Translations under genes and position numbers: made by a program
The notes under the pieces: generated by a model
Told to the model about the DNA's origin: nothing
Databases searched by the model: none
What the model saw: the letters and a program-made list of their open reading frames with translations, nothing else
Shown: positions 16,863 through 25,274 of the stretch, piece after piece
How the letters are laid out: each line of letters begins with the position of its first letter
Position numbering within the stretch: the stretch's first letter is position 1
NCBI GenBank assembly: GCA_045654645.1
Contig: JAZONR010000063.1
Coordinates: 62,001-126,000 of the forward strand
DNA: 64,000 nt
Source: HGM04593 sp045654645
Lineage (GTDB): Bacteria > Bacteroidota > Bacteroidia > Bacteroidales > Bacteroidaceae
Reading direction: 5' to 3'

Positions 16863-18524
16863 TTAAACACGGGCTTTAGCTGCTGCAATGGCAACATCGT
16901 ATGCCTGAAGATAGTTATTTATGAAGTGCTTCCACAAAGCCTTTTCGGCAAGCTTTGCGACTTTTTTTCTGCAGTCGGCAACCTCCTTTTCGGAAAGCAG
17001 CGCAAAGTTACAAATAGTTTTTGTAATAACCTCGGCTGCATCGAAATAGTTGCTGTCTGTTCTCTCTATAACCTCAACACCGTCAAGCAGTTCACCACGG
17101 CGGCCAAGCACCGAGTTCACCCATAGGCCGAAGCCTGCAAGATTGGTGGTGATTGTGGGTATGTGGAAAGCGGCACTCTCGAGCGGAGTGTAGCCCCAAG
17201 GCTCATAGTATGAGGGGTATACGCTCAAGTCGTTGCCTATGAGCACATCATAGTAGTCCATATTGAAGATGCCGTCATTACCTTTGAGATAGCAGGGTAC
17301 ATATATGACCTTTACGCGATTCTTGCCGCTGCGGTTGTCTATCATAAGACCTCTGATGGTGCAAGCAATGGCATCCTCATAGAAGTTGTGGAGGTTGTGA
17401 GTGATGTAGGGATTGGGCAGCGGAGTGTCCCAGCTATCCTTGTCGCTGGCAAGACGCTTCACAAGATCTTCGCGCGCATCGCCCGACCAGGCGGGAACGT
17501 CAATAAATGCCACAACGTCTCGGTTTATGTTGCCACAGGCGTTAAGGCGCGCCATTGACTCAAGGAACATATCTATTCCCTTGTTACGCATCTCCATTCT
17601 TCCGCCTATACCTATTATAATAGCATCGTCGGAGATTGTGTCGCCGGTGAGGGCCGCAGCCACACGCAGACGCTCCTTGCGGGCTGCCTTGCGCTTTGCT
17701 GTGAAATCTTTTCCCACAGGCACAAAATCTTTCTCAAAACCATTCTCAAGTATCACATCGCACTCGCGGCCAACAAGCTGCTTGCACTCGCGCGCCGTAA
17801 TCTCACTCACAGTTGTGAAACAGTCTACATTGGCAGCTGTTTCCTTCTCAACCGACTGCTTTGACTGCACATTGAGCTCGGCTGCCATCTGGTCGCCGTT
17901 GTAACCTTCAAAATAGTCATAGAGAGGCTTGCCGTTTGAAGCGATAGAGCGTCCTATGCTTGTTGCGTGGGTTGTGAATATTGTTCCAACAGAAGGAAGG
18001 TGCTTCTTCACATAGAGAGCCGCATTGCCGCTCTGCCACTCGTGGGCCTGCACAACAACATTGCTGTTCTTCTTTACATTTGCATTGTAGAAGCTCTCGA
18101 TAACCCTACCCACGGCATAGCCAAAAATCATAGAATCATCGTAGTCGCCATATCCGTGCAGCGAATCAACGCCAAAATCGTTCCAAAGCTCGCTATAGAT
18201 GGCATCTTTGTCATCCATATATCCTGTATAATCCACAAGAATCACTTTGGGGCGGCCGGGAATCTCCCAATGGCCACAGCGCACTGTGAATTTCTCATCG
18301 GCTACACTCTTGCGCCAAGCACTCCACAAACGCTTATCCTCGGTAAAGAGAGGGTTTGTCTTTTCCTTCCACAAGTCGGGACCAATATAAATTGCATTCA
18401 ATCCCTCAATTTCAGAGATGGTGCGGGCCTTTGTCGATACCACTGTATAAATACCGCCCACCTTATTACAAACCTCCCAGCTTATCTCAAACAAATAGTC
18501 GGGAAGTATCAAATCTTTCTTCAT
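16863..18524 (-). CDS. Glycogen synthase, GT3 (eukaryote-like) family
   Basis: A 553-residue glycosyltransferase. The N-terminus LFEISWEVCNKVGGIYTVVSTKA is the donor-binding signature of GT3 glycogen synthases (fungi, animals and Bacteroidetes), not of bacterial GT5 GlgA. The C-terminal half holds PSYYEPWGYTPLESAAF, with the E-x7-E pair of the retaining GT-B enzymes. It lengthens alpha-1,4-glucans from a nucleotide sugar, UDP-glucose being the donor in characterised GT3 enzymes. It precedes the phosphorylase. Relative to eukaryotic GYS it lacks the long regulatory N- and C-terminal tails with phosphorylation sites. Confidence 0.9.
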   Translation of the reverse strand: MKKDLILPDYLFEISWEVCNKVGGIYTVVSTKARTISEIEGLNAIYIGPDLWKEKTNPLFTEDKRLWSAWRKSVADEKFTVRCGHWEIPGRPKVILVDYTGYMDDKDAIYSELWNDFGVDSLHGYGDYDDSMIFGYAVGRVIESFYNANVKKNSNVVVQAHEWQSGNAALYVKKHLPSVGTIFTTHATSIGRSIASNGKPLYDYFEGYNGDQMAAELNVQSKQSVEKETAANVDCFTTVSEITARECKQLVGRECDVILENGFEKDFVPVGKDFTAKRKAARKERLRVAAALTGDTISDDAIIIGIGGRMEMRNKGIDMFLESMARLNACGNINRDVVAFIDVPAWSGDAREDLVKRLASDKDSWDTPLPNPYITHNLHNFYEDAIACTIRGLMIDNRSGKNRVKVIYVPCYLKGNDGIFNMDYYDVLIGNDLSVYPSYYEPWGYTPLESAAFHIPTITTNLAGFGLWVNSVLGRRGELLDGVEVIERTDSNYFDAAEVITKTICNFALLSEKEVADCRKKVAKLAEKALWKHFINNYLQAYDVAIAAAKARV

Positions 18525-18627
18525 CGCTAAAATAAAATCTCAAACAATTAAGGTATTCAACTAAAAAACACCCTACTATAACAAAATAGAAATAGGGAGA
18601 AAGTTGCCTTTCTCTCTATCGGACCGC

Positions 18628-18635
18628 AAAATTAA
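18628..18635 (-). promoter_or_regulatory. Possible -7 box of the glycogen operon
   Basis: TAATTTTG on minus matches TAnnTTTG; no TTTG is seen at the -33 distance. It would give a leader of about 100 bases. Confidence 0.4.
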
Positions 18636-18764
18636 TACTTTATTTTGGAATATTAAAATTTATTATAATTCAGATATCAACAATCTTGCACATAAAACGC
18701 AGAAAAGTATACAGTTGAATAAAATTAACGGCTTTGAGACTATCATTTAAACACTCTTTTGACT

Positions 18765-18772
18765 TATATTTG
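18765..18772 (+). promoter_or_regulatory. Possible -7 box of the MORN/Sel1 gene
   Basis: TATATTTG matches TAnnTTTG, 42 bases ahead of the start codon; the TTTG upstream (18733-18736) is at 28 bases, too far for a good -33 box. Confidence 0.4.
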
Positions 18773-18813
18773 CAATAAGGCCCGTTTGGCTGTAACAAAT
18801 TAAACACAGGATT

Positions 18814-20922
18814 ATGAGACTACCTGAAGATTTTGTCATTTATGACATCAAGTACACCGGAGAAAAGAATAGGGATGAGATGCCACACGGAGAAGGTGTG
18901 ATGGAGTATTTCGTTGCTTGCATTGGATGCAGAAATCATTTTAAATATGAGGGTACATTCAAGAAAGGAATGAGAGAGGGATATGGCGTGCTCTATTCAA
19001 TGTCTTGGATAAAAAACCCCGTAGAGGAGTGGCAATGGTATATGGAGGGAGAATATGACAGTGCCGGCAGATTCATACACCCGGCGCACGAACCGGGCTC
19101 ATACGTTGCCTACACCGAAGTGTGGGAGGAGGAATACGTTGGTCTGTGGGAGGATAACAAACCAATATGCGCCCCCAAAGAGAGGTGGCAAAGCTATGAG
19201 GACAAGTGTTGGGAGCTGGAGAATGAGGTAGAAAGGCTGCGCGAGAAGCTGAATATGCCCCAAAAGCCTGAAACAGAAAAGAGTAACGACCGGAATTTCA
19301 ATATAACTGAGAATGAGAGTTTCCTGGAGCATTTCCTTGACCAAAGGGATGTGCGCCGCCTGACACCCGAGATGGTTGAGAAGTTGCGCAACAGCGACAG
19401 CGCCTATGGCAAATATGGCTATGGACAATGGCTCTATCGCACACACAACGATGAAGAGTCGTTAAAGACAGCAACAGAGTGCTTTAGGTTTGCTGCCGGG
19501 AACGGCGTTGCCGATGCCTTGCAGATGCTATCAACGCTCTATTATAATGGCAAGGCCTATGATGAAGAGAAGGAGGCATTTGTGCTTGACCGCGAATTGT
19601 CACACGAATTGAACAAAGAGGCCATAGAGAAAGGCAGTGTACTTGGAAGGCTCAAAAGATCTATAGACCTCTACTATGGCAACGACTACACCCCACAGGA
19701 CAAGGCCCGCGCAATATCGGAGGCCGAACTCGAAAGTTACAAACCGGGCAAGGTAGCGCTGCTGTGGAGCGAGCAGCTGGGATGGTTCTGCGAGGACAGC
19801 AACAGAAAAGAGAAAGCATACGAAGCATACAGGCATTGCCTAAAGAACGGGCACTACTACCCCATATACGACGTTGCAACGATGTTTCTCAAGGACAACA
19901 AAATGGAGGCCTACACTGGACTGATGAAGGCGGGAATGAAATTAGGGATTCCCCAATGCCACCTATTGGGATTTGAGAAGGAGAAAGAATGGGACACATT
20001 GGACCAATCAGAGCAGAAGCGACTCCATAATGAGGTAAAGAAATTACACAAGAAGGGTATGGAGATGAATGACCCCTTTTGCTACTTCTCAATGGCGTAC
20101 TTCTACTATTATGGCGAGCTGGGCTTTGAAGAGAATGAAGTGGAAGCTTTGAAAATAATACTCGAGGGCACCAAGTTAAACGAGAACATCTGCCACGAGT
20201 TTGCTGTCACCATTCTTGATGAGAGTCCTTGGGTTGTAGATGAGTTGCCCAAAGAGATGAGGATGAGCAAGGATGATGTCTATATGCTACAGCTCAAGGC
20301 GCTGCGCCACGGCAGCGACAAGGCACTCGATACTGTTATTGAGAACCTTGAGGAGTATGTGAGAATGGGCTATGGCAAAGAAATTGAGAAGGTTTGGATG
20401 CCAAAATGGATAAAGAAGCTGGAAGAAAAGGAGAAAGAGGAGTTGGAGAAGATTGAGAAGGAGCGAGAGGAATCCAAGACTCCAATGACACCAACCATAA
20501 TTATCATACACCCTTCCGGTACTGCCGAGTTCGTTGAGGTAGAATTGGAGAAAATGATAAAGAAAGACCTGTTGGAGTTCATTGGTGCCAAAGAGCTTGA
20601 TGTACTCCATTTCTCGGCTCCTTTGAACAAGATAACCAACGAATGCAACATAAAGGAGAAGAGGGTTGCACTCTATGCCGACAAAGAGAGCATAGAGAAA
20701 AACCTGCCCACCAACAGAGTTGCCACAATACTCTATGGGCACGCCATCGAGGTAAAAGGCCCGGTAATTGTAACGCTTGAAAACAAAACATACACAAGCT
20801 ACCCGTTCACCACCGAGGAGGATTTGGAGAATGTCTTTGACGCAATGGTAAATTGTACTGACGGCCTGCTGAGACTCGAAAAGGAGGAGGATGACGACGG
20901 CAAGTACGACGCCTGGTCATAA
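18814..20922 (+). CDS. MORN / Sel1-like repeat protein with DUF3846-like C-terminal domain
   Basis: A 702-residue cytoplasmic protein I cannot assign a function. Residues about 10-75 hold two or three MORN-like repeats (MPHGEGVMEYF; YEGTFKKGMREGYGVLYSM). Residues about 125-155 are coiled coil (ELENEVERLREKL). Residues about 190-520 look like Sel1/TPR-type helical repeats (AYGKYGYGQWLYRTHND; CFRFAAGNGVADALQMLSTL; YNGKAYDEEKEAF). A charged coiled coil (about 530-565) precedes a terminal domain from about 570: VALYADKESIEKNLPTNR and ATILYGHAIEVKGPVIV resemble DUF3846. This combination is unusual. It is monocistronic, between divergent glycogen genes and a terminator. Confidence 0.75.
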   Translation: MRLPEDFVIYDIKYTGEKNRDEMPHGEGVMEYFVACIGCRNHFKYEGTFKKGMREGYGVLYSMSWIKNPVEEWQWYMEGEYDSAGRFIHPAHEPGSYVAYTEVWEEEYVGLWEDNKPICAPKERWQSYEDKCWELENEVERLREKLNMPQKPETEKSNDRNFNITENESFLEHFLDQRDVRRLTPEMVEKLRNSDSAYGKYGYGQWLYRTHNDEESLKTATECFRFAAGNGVADALQMLSTLYYNGKAYDEEKEAFVLDRELSHELNKEAIEKGSVLGRLKRSIDLYYGNDYTPQDKARAISEAELESYKPGKVALLWSEQLGWFCEDSNRKEKAYEAYRHCLKNGHYYPIYDVATMFLKDNKMEAYTGLMKAGMKLGIPQCHLLGFEKEKEWDTLDQSEQKRLHNEVKKLHKKGMEMNDPFCYFSMAYFYYYGELGFEENEVEALKIILEGTKLNENICHEFAVTILDESPWVVDELPKEMRMSKDDVYMLQLKALRHGSDKALDTVIENLEEYVRMGYGKEIEKVWMPKWIKKLEEKEKEELEKIEKEREESKTPMTPTIIIIHPSGTAEFVEVELEKMIKKDLLEFIGAKELDVLHFSAPLNKITNECNIKEKRVALYADKESIEKNLPTNRVATILYGHAIEVKGPVIVTLENKTYTSYPFTTEEDLENVFDAMVNCTDGLLRLEKEEDDDGKYDAWS

Positions 20923-20940
20923 AGACGCAAGAGATATAAC

Positions 20941-20980
20941 AAAAAATGGCAACTGCGATAATCGCGGTTGCCATTTTTTT
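20941..20980 (+). terminator. Bidirectional terminator
   Basis: A 17-pair stem with one mismatch, six A before and seven T after. It serves the MORN/Sel1 gene on plus and the V-ATPase operon end on minus. Confidence 0.88.
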
Positions 20981-21002
20981 GTTGTTATGCATCAAATGCT
21001 CA

Positions 21003-21422
21003 TTACACAAGGAATGTAGCAACCAATGCAAGAATTGCGTAGAACTCGGGGAGAGCTGCGTAAATCATTGTATTTGTCTGCACATCGTGGCCCTGTGAAA
21101 CACCGATGATACCGTTTGCACAAACCTGACCCTGACGGATAGCAGAGAACAAGCATACAAGACCAACACCAAGGCCTACACCAAACCAAAGCATACCGGT
21201 CTCGGCAGTTACCTTACCAAAGTGAAGCAAGAAAGCCAAGAAGCCATAAAGACCCTGTGTAGCGGGAAGTGCAGAAAGAATCATATAGCCCGAAGACTTT
21301 GAAGCATCCTTCTTCAGTGCACCCTCGGCAGCATTACCTGCGATTGTTGTTCCATAACAGCTACCGATACCGGCAAGGCCAAGCATAAGGCCCATACCCA
21401 AATAACCTAATAAAAGTTCCAT
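21003..21422 (-). CDS. ntpK: V/A-type ATPase subunit K (membrane rotor proteolipid)
   Basis: A 139-residue double-hairpin proteolipid with four hydrophobic helices. The ion site is visible: LPATQGLYG in helix 2 (Leu52, Thr55, Gln56), RQGQVCANG (Gln97) in helix 3-4 region, and Glu126 in ALPEFYAI of helix 4. These match the residues that coordinate sodium in the rotor ring of Enterococcus hirae (L61, T64, Q65, Q110, E139), so a sodium-translocating complex is likely. Last gene of the ATPase operon. It sits 33 bases after subunit I. Confidence 0.95.
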   Translation of the reverse strand: MELLLGYLGMGLMLGLAGIGSCYGTTIAGNAAEGALKKDASKSSGYMILSALPATQGLYGFLAFLLHFGKVTAETGMLWFGVGLGVGLVCLFSAIRQGQVCANGIIGVSQGHDVQTNTMIYAALPEFYAILALVATFLV

Positions 21423-21455
21423 AATGTTTTTAAGTTTTAAATTTATATTATTATT

Positions 21456-23303
21456 TTATTTCTCGTTGTTTTTGAAAGGCTTATACTCTACTCCCTTGCC
21501 ATCGTATCCGGCATTTTTGAAATACTCCACAAAGGTGAGACGCAACGGATGCACAAAGGCACTGAGGCACGACATTGCGATATTGAGAGTGTGTCCCACA
21601 AGGATTATGAGGCCAAAGCCAATCCATCCGAACACGGCACCAACACCCTCCTGACCTTCAACCACCATCATTGCAAGGCTGTTGAATGTTTGTCCAAGCA
21701 TACCGCCCGCAAGACCAAGGGCAAAGAGGCGGATATAGGAGAGGATATCGCCAAGAAGGCCCGATGCCATATTGTAGGTATCCCACAGACCGGCACCAAT
21801 GTTGGCAAGGATATTCCTGCGCAGGTTATTGAGCACATAGATGCCCAACGCTCCAATACCACCCACAGCTATGAGAGCCCATTTGGACACCTCGGCAGGG
21901 ATTATACTCAGGAACGACAGTGCACCCACTGTAACACCACCCACAACAACCAACCACCATCCCCAGGCACTCAACGACTCTTTGAAGCCATAGAAAACAG
22001 TGCTGTTGATAGCCTTCACGGTCATTGCAAGAGAGATGTGCACAATACCTATACCAAGTGCAAGAACCATCTGCTTGTCGTATGTGGCACCAAAGAGCTC
22101 CACATTACCGGCAATTATAAAGTTCTTCAACGACTGCGGTATTTCGGAATTGAGCAGGCTTATACCGAAGAAGGTACCCAACAGTGCTCCAAGCACGGTG
22201 GTGAAGACACCCAATGTAATCACAAGATTCATCATACCGGCAAGGTCCTTACTCAACTTCTTCTTCAACAAGAAGCCAAGAAGTATAAGGATGAGACCAT
22301 AACCCGCATCTCCCATACAGAAAGCAAAGAAGAGCGAGAAGAAGGGCGCCACAATGGGTGTCGGGTCAAAGTCGGTGCCACTGGGCATACCATACATCTT
22401 TGTCAAAACCTCATACATTCTGGTGAAGGCGTTGTTGCGAAGCTTCACGGGGAAGTTGTCGCCACGACGTGTTGCACGCAGTTCATAGAAGACGCCGCTG
22501 TTGTCGAGCATAGCCTTGAGCTCGGGCTCATTATCAACAGGCACCCAACCTTCGAGCAGCAACAGTTTGTCGCCACTCACCTTTTCACCGTCGAGCATCA
22601 CCTTTGTAAACTCCACATCGTGGATAGCCAGACGGTGGGCAGCCTTCAAAGTATTCAACTGTTCGCCGGCAAGCAGCGAGAGCTGCTGCTCAAAGCCATC
22701 AATGTGCAACTTTGCCTGCGAAAGTTCATTCTGCAACTGTGCAAGCGAAGCAGAGGGAAGCTTTGCGAGCTCGGCATCAATCTCAAAATCTACACCAAAA
22801 GGAGTAAATGTTACAAAATATTTGCGCGACTGGCGCTCGGCAATGGGAATGGCATTATATTCAGTCTCCCACTCTTCGCAATAATTTTTAATACCGGTTA
22901 CAAAGAACTTCAGGTCATAGCCACACTGCTCCAACCTCTCAACCTTTGAATAGTCGAAATCGCCCCAGGGCTCAAGTGCTGCAATATCCTTCTCAAGAAC
23001 CTGAATCAACGTTTTTTGCTGTTCAATGTCGGCAAAGAGCGCATCTGTCTCCTCAAGGACCGAAACAGCCTGCGACACATCGGCAACAGGTTTCAGTTCT
23101 TCGGGGGCAACAGCCTCAAGGCGCTTTATGACACGCATATAGCGATTGGCCAGCGCCATACGTTTTTCAAGTTCGGGGTCCTCAACGGCACCCTGCTCGC
23201 GCTGGGCAATGTGCACCACTCCAACGTTGCGCAATTGCTCAAGGAACGCGGCATACTCCTTGTAATATATAAGGAGTGTGAGTTTTTTCATTTTCGTTAT
23301 CAT
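21456..23303 (-). CDS. ntpI: V/A-type ATPase subunit I (membrane stator)
   Basis: About 615 residues. The N-terminal half is soluble and coiled coil (TKMKKLTLLIYYKEYAAFLE at the start; many E and K); the C-terminal half has about seven or eight hydrophobic helices, with YGMPSGTDFDPTPIVAPFFSL just before the first and ILSYIRLFALGLAGGMLGQTFN, the conserved ion-half-channel helix with the essential Arg, near the end. It links the stator stalks to the membrane and forms the ion path with subunit K. It overlaps subunit D by 4 bases (ATGA). Confidence 0.95.
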   Translation of the reverse strand: MITKMKKLTLLIYYKEYAAFLEQLRNVGVVHIAQREQGAVEDPELEKRMALANRYMRVIKRLEAVAPEELKPVADVSQAVSVLEETDALFADIEQQKTLIQVLEKDIAALEPWGDFDYSKVERLEQCGYDLKFFVTGIKNYCEEWETEYNAIPIAERQSRKYFVTFTPFGVDFEIDAELAKLPSASLAQLQNELSQAKLHIDGFEQQLSLLAGEQLNTLKAAHRLAIHDVEFTKVMLDGEKVSGDKLLLLEGWVPVDNEPELKAMLDNSGVFYELRATRRGDNFPVKLRNNAFTRMYEVLTKMYGMPSGTDFDPTPIVAPFFSLFFAFCMGDAGYGLILILLGFLLKKKLSKDLAGMMNLVITLGVFTTVLGALLGTFFGISLLNSEIPQSLKNFIIAGNVELFGATYDKQMVLALGIGIVHISLAMTVKAINSTVFYGFKESLSAWGWWLVVVGGVTVGALSFLSIIPAEVSKWALIAVGGIGALGIYVLNNLRRNILANIGAGLWDTYNMASGLLGDILSYIRLFALGLAGGMLGQTFNSLAMMVVEGQEGVGAVFGWIGFGLIILVGHTLNIAMSCLSAFVHPLRLTFVEYFKNAGYDGKGVEYKPFKNNEK

Positions 23304-23902
23304 ACTTCCGCCTCCTCTCTCTGCTCAAGCAGCGACTTGAGTATCTTTTGTGAAGATTTGGAGAGATTCTCCTCATCCTCCATAAAACGCTTAATCTTTC
23401 GTATGGCATCCTGATAACCGGGGATTTGCACCTTCTCGAAGAGATTTACCTTTTGGGTGGTCTTCTTGCGGGCTGTCTCCAGCAATATCAGTTTGCGGTT
23501 CAGCAATTCACGGCGTATTGCCGTCATTGCCATCTCCTTCAGCAGTTCAATTCCGTCGGCATACCATTTGGGCGACGTGAAGAGACTGTAACGCCCCACC
23601 ACGAAACTGGCATTCTCAAGCACCGGTACCTTTACACCTGCCACCTTCTGCTGTCCTATGACAAGCTCGCCGGTCTTCACCAACGAGGTGTCAAATTCGT
23701 TCCACAGGGCAAACAGGGCACGGTATTGCTCGAGCTGCGAGGTGTAGGCCTCGTCGTGGCTCTGCATCTCGGCCTTGCATCTTTTCACCTCAATGCGCAG
23801 GGCACTCTCCTTGCTCTTTATTATGGGGAGTGTTCTCACACGCATTTTCAGTTGCTTTTCGAGCTGCTGAAGCGATGTTTTGTTATATTGAAATGCAATC
23901 AT
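23300..23902 (-). CDS. ntpD: V/A-type ATPase subunit D (central rotor stalk)
   Basis: A 200-residue mostly helical protein forming an antiparallel coiled coil; N-terminal IAFQYNKTSLQQLEKQLKMR and C-terminal RRELLNRKLILLETARKKTTQKVNLFEKVQIPG match subunit D. It is the shaft turned by the A/B hexamer. The stop overlaps the start of subunit I; the gap to subunit B is 34 bases. Confidence 0.93.
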   Translation of the reverse strand: MIAFQYNKTSLQQLEKQLKMRVRTLPIIKSKESALRIEVKRCKAEMQSHDEAYTSQLEQYRALFALWNEFDTSLVKTGELVIGQQKVAGVKVPVLENASFVVGRYSLFTSPKWYADGIELLKEMAMTAIRRELLNRKLILLETARKKTTQKVNLFEKVQIPGYQDAIRKIKRFMEDEENLSKSSQKILKSLLEQREEAEV

Positions 23903-23936
23903 TATGCTTTTTCTATATTATTCTTTTTGCAGCTTC

Positions 23937-25256
23937 TTATTTTTTCCAATATGCATCGACAAACTCCTGACGTATGTTCACCTCCTCGGGCTTGAAATAG
24001 GTTGAGAAGAGCCCCCAGGTTACATCAAGCATCTCTGTTGTATTGAGGTTCACATCAATTGCAAGAAGCTTGTCGGAATACTCCTTGGCAAACGAGAGGG
24101 TGCGCTTGTCATAGTCGGTGAGGTCGAAACCGTTCTCCATTTTGGTCTTTGCGTTGGCAGCATCGGCATAGAGGCGCACAGCTGCGTTCATCACCTGAGG
24201 ATGGTCCTTGCGTGTCTTCTTGCCGGCAACAAGCTGCTTCAGACGAGAGAGTGAACGGAAGGGGTCTACAACCACCTTACCGATATCGCTGTCGCGGCGC
24301 AAGAAGAGCTGTCCCTCGGTGATGTAACCTGTGTTATCGGGCACAGCGTGTGTGATGTCGCCACCCGAAAGGGTTGTTACCGCAATGATAGTAATTGAAC
24401 CGCCGGCCGGGAACTGCACCGCCTTCTCATAAATCTTGGCAAGGTCGGAATAGAGAGAACCGGGCATTGAGTCCTTTGAAGGAATCTGGTCCATACGGTT
24501 TGATACGATTGAGAGCGCATCGGCATACATTGTCATATCGGTGAGCAACACAAGCACCTTCTGATTCTTCTCCACAGCGAAATACTCGGCTGCGGTGAGG
24601 GCCATATCGGGGATGAGGAGACGCTCAACGGCGGGGTCCTCGGTTGTGTTCATAAAGCAGATGATGCGGTCAAGAGCACCGGCATTGGTAAAGAGGTTCT
24701 TGAAGTAGAGGTAGTCGTCGTTGGTCATACCCATACCACCAAGAATAATCTTATCTGTTTCGGCACGCATCGCCACATTGGCCATCACCTGGTTATAGGG
24801 CTGGTCGGGGTCGGCAAAGAAGGGAATCTTCTGACCTGTTACCAATGTGTTGTTGAGGTCGATACCCGCAATACCTGTTGCAATGAGCTCTGAGGGCTGC
24901 TTGCGGCGCACGGGGTTCACCGATGGGCCGCCAATCTCAACCTCCTGGCCATCAACAGCAGGGCCGCCGTCAATGGGGTCGCCATAGGCGTTGAAGAAAC
25001 GACCTGTGAGTTGGTCGCTCACTTTGAGCGTAGGAGCCTTGCCAAGGAACACCACCTCGGCATCGGTGGGGATACCACCTGTACCCTCGAACACCTGCAA
25101 GGTAACCTCGTCGCCCATAATCTTTACAACCTGAGCAAGCTTGCCGTTTACGGTTGCAAGCTCATCATAACCAACGCCCGTTGCCTTGAGTGAGCAGGTA
25201 GCCTTGGTAATTGAATTGATTTTTGTATATATTTTCTTGAATGCTTCTGTAGCCAT
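23937..25256 (-). CDS. ntpB: V/A-type ATPase subunit B (non-catalytic)
   Basis: A 439-residue nucleotide-binding-fold subunit that alternates with A. It lacks the Walker A GxxxxGKT; the equivalent is LVTGQKIPFFADPDQPYNQ, as usual for B. GSITIIAVTTLSGGDITHAVPD and YITEGQLFLRRDSDIGKV are diagnostic, as is the N-terminal beta-barrel. The gap after subunit A is 18 bases. Confidence 0.96.
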   Translation of the reverse strand: MATEAFKKIYTKINSITKATCSLKATGVGYDELATVNGKLAQVVKIMGDEVTLQVFEGTGGIPTDAEVVFLGKAPTLKVSDQLTGRFFNAYGDPIDGGPAVDGQEVEIGGPSVNPVRRKQPSELIATGIAGIDLNNTLVTGQKIPFFADPDQPYNQVMANVAMRAETDKIILGGMGMTNDDYLYFKNLFTNAGALDRIICFMNTTEDPAVERLLIPDMALTAAEYFAVEKNQKVLVLLTDMTMYADALSIVSNRMDQIPSKDSMPGSLYSDLAKIYEKAVQFPAGGSITIIAVTTLSGGDITHAVPDNTGYITEGQLFLRRDSDIGKVVVDPFRSLSRLKQLVAGKKTRKDHPQVMNAAVRLYADAANAKTKMENGFDLTDYDKRTLSFAKEYSDKLLAIDVNLNTTEMLDVTWGLFSTYFKPEEVNIRQEFVDAYWKK

Positions 25257-25274
25257 AATTCTGTCTATTAACGG

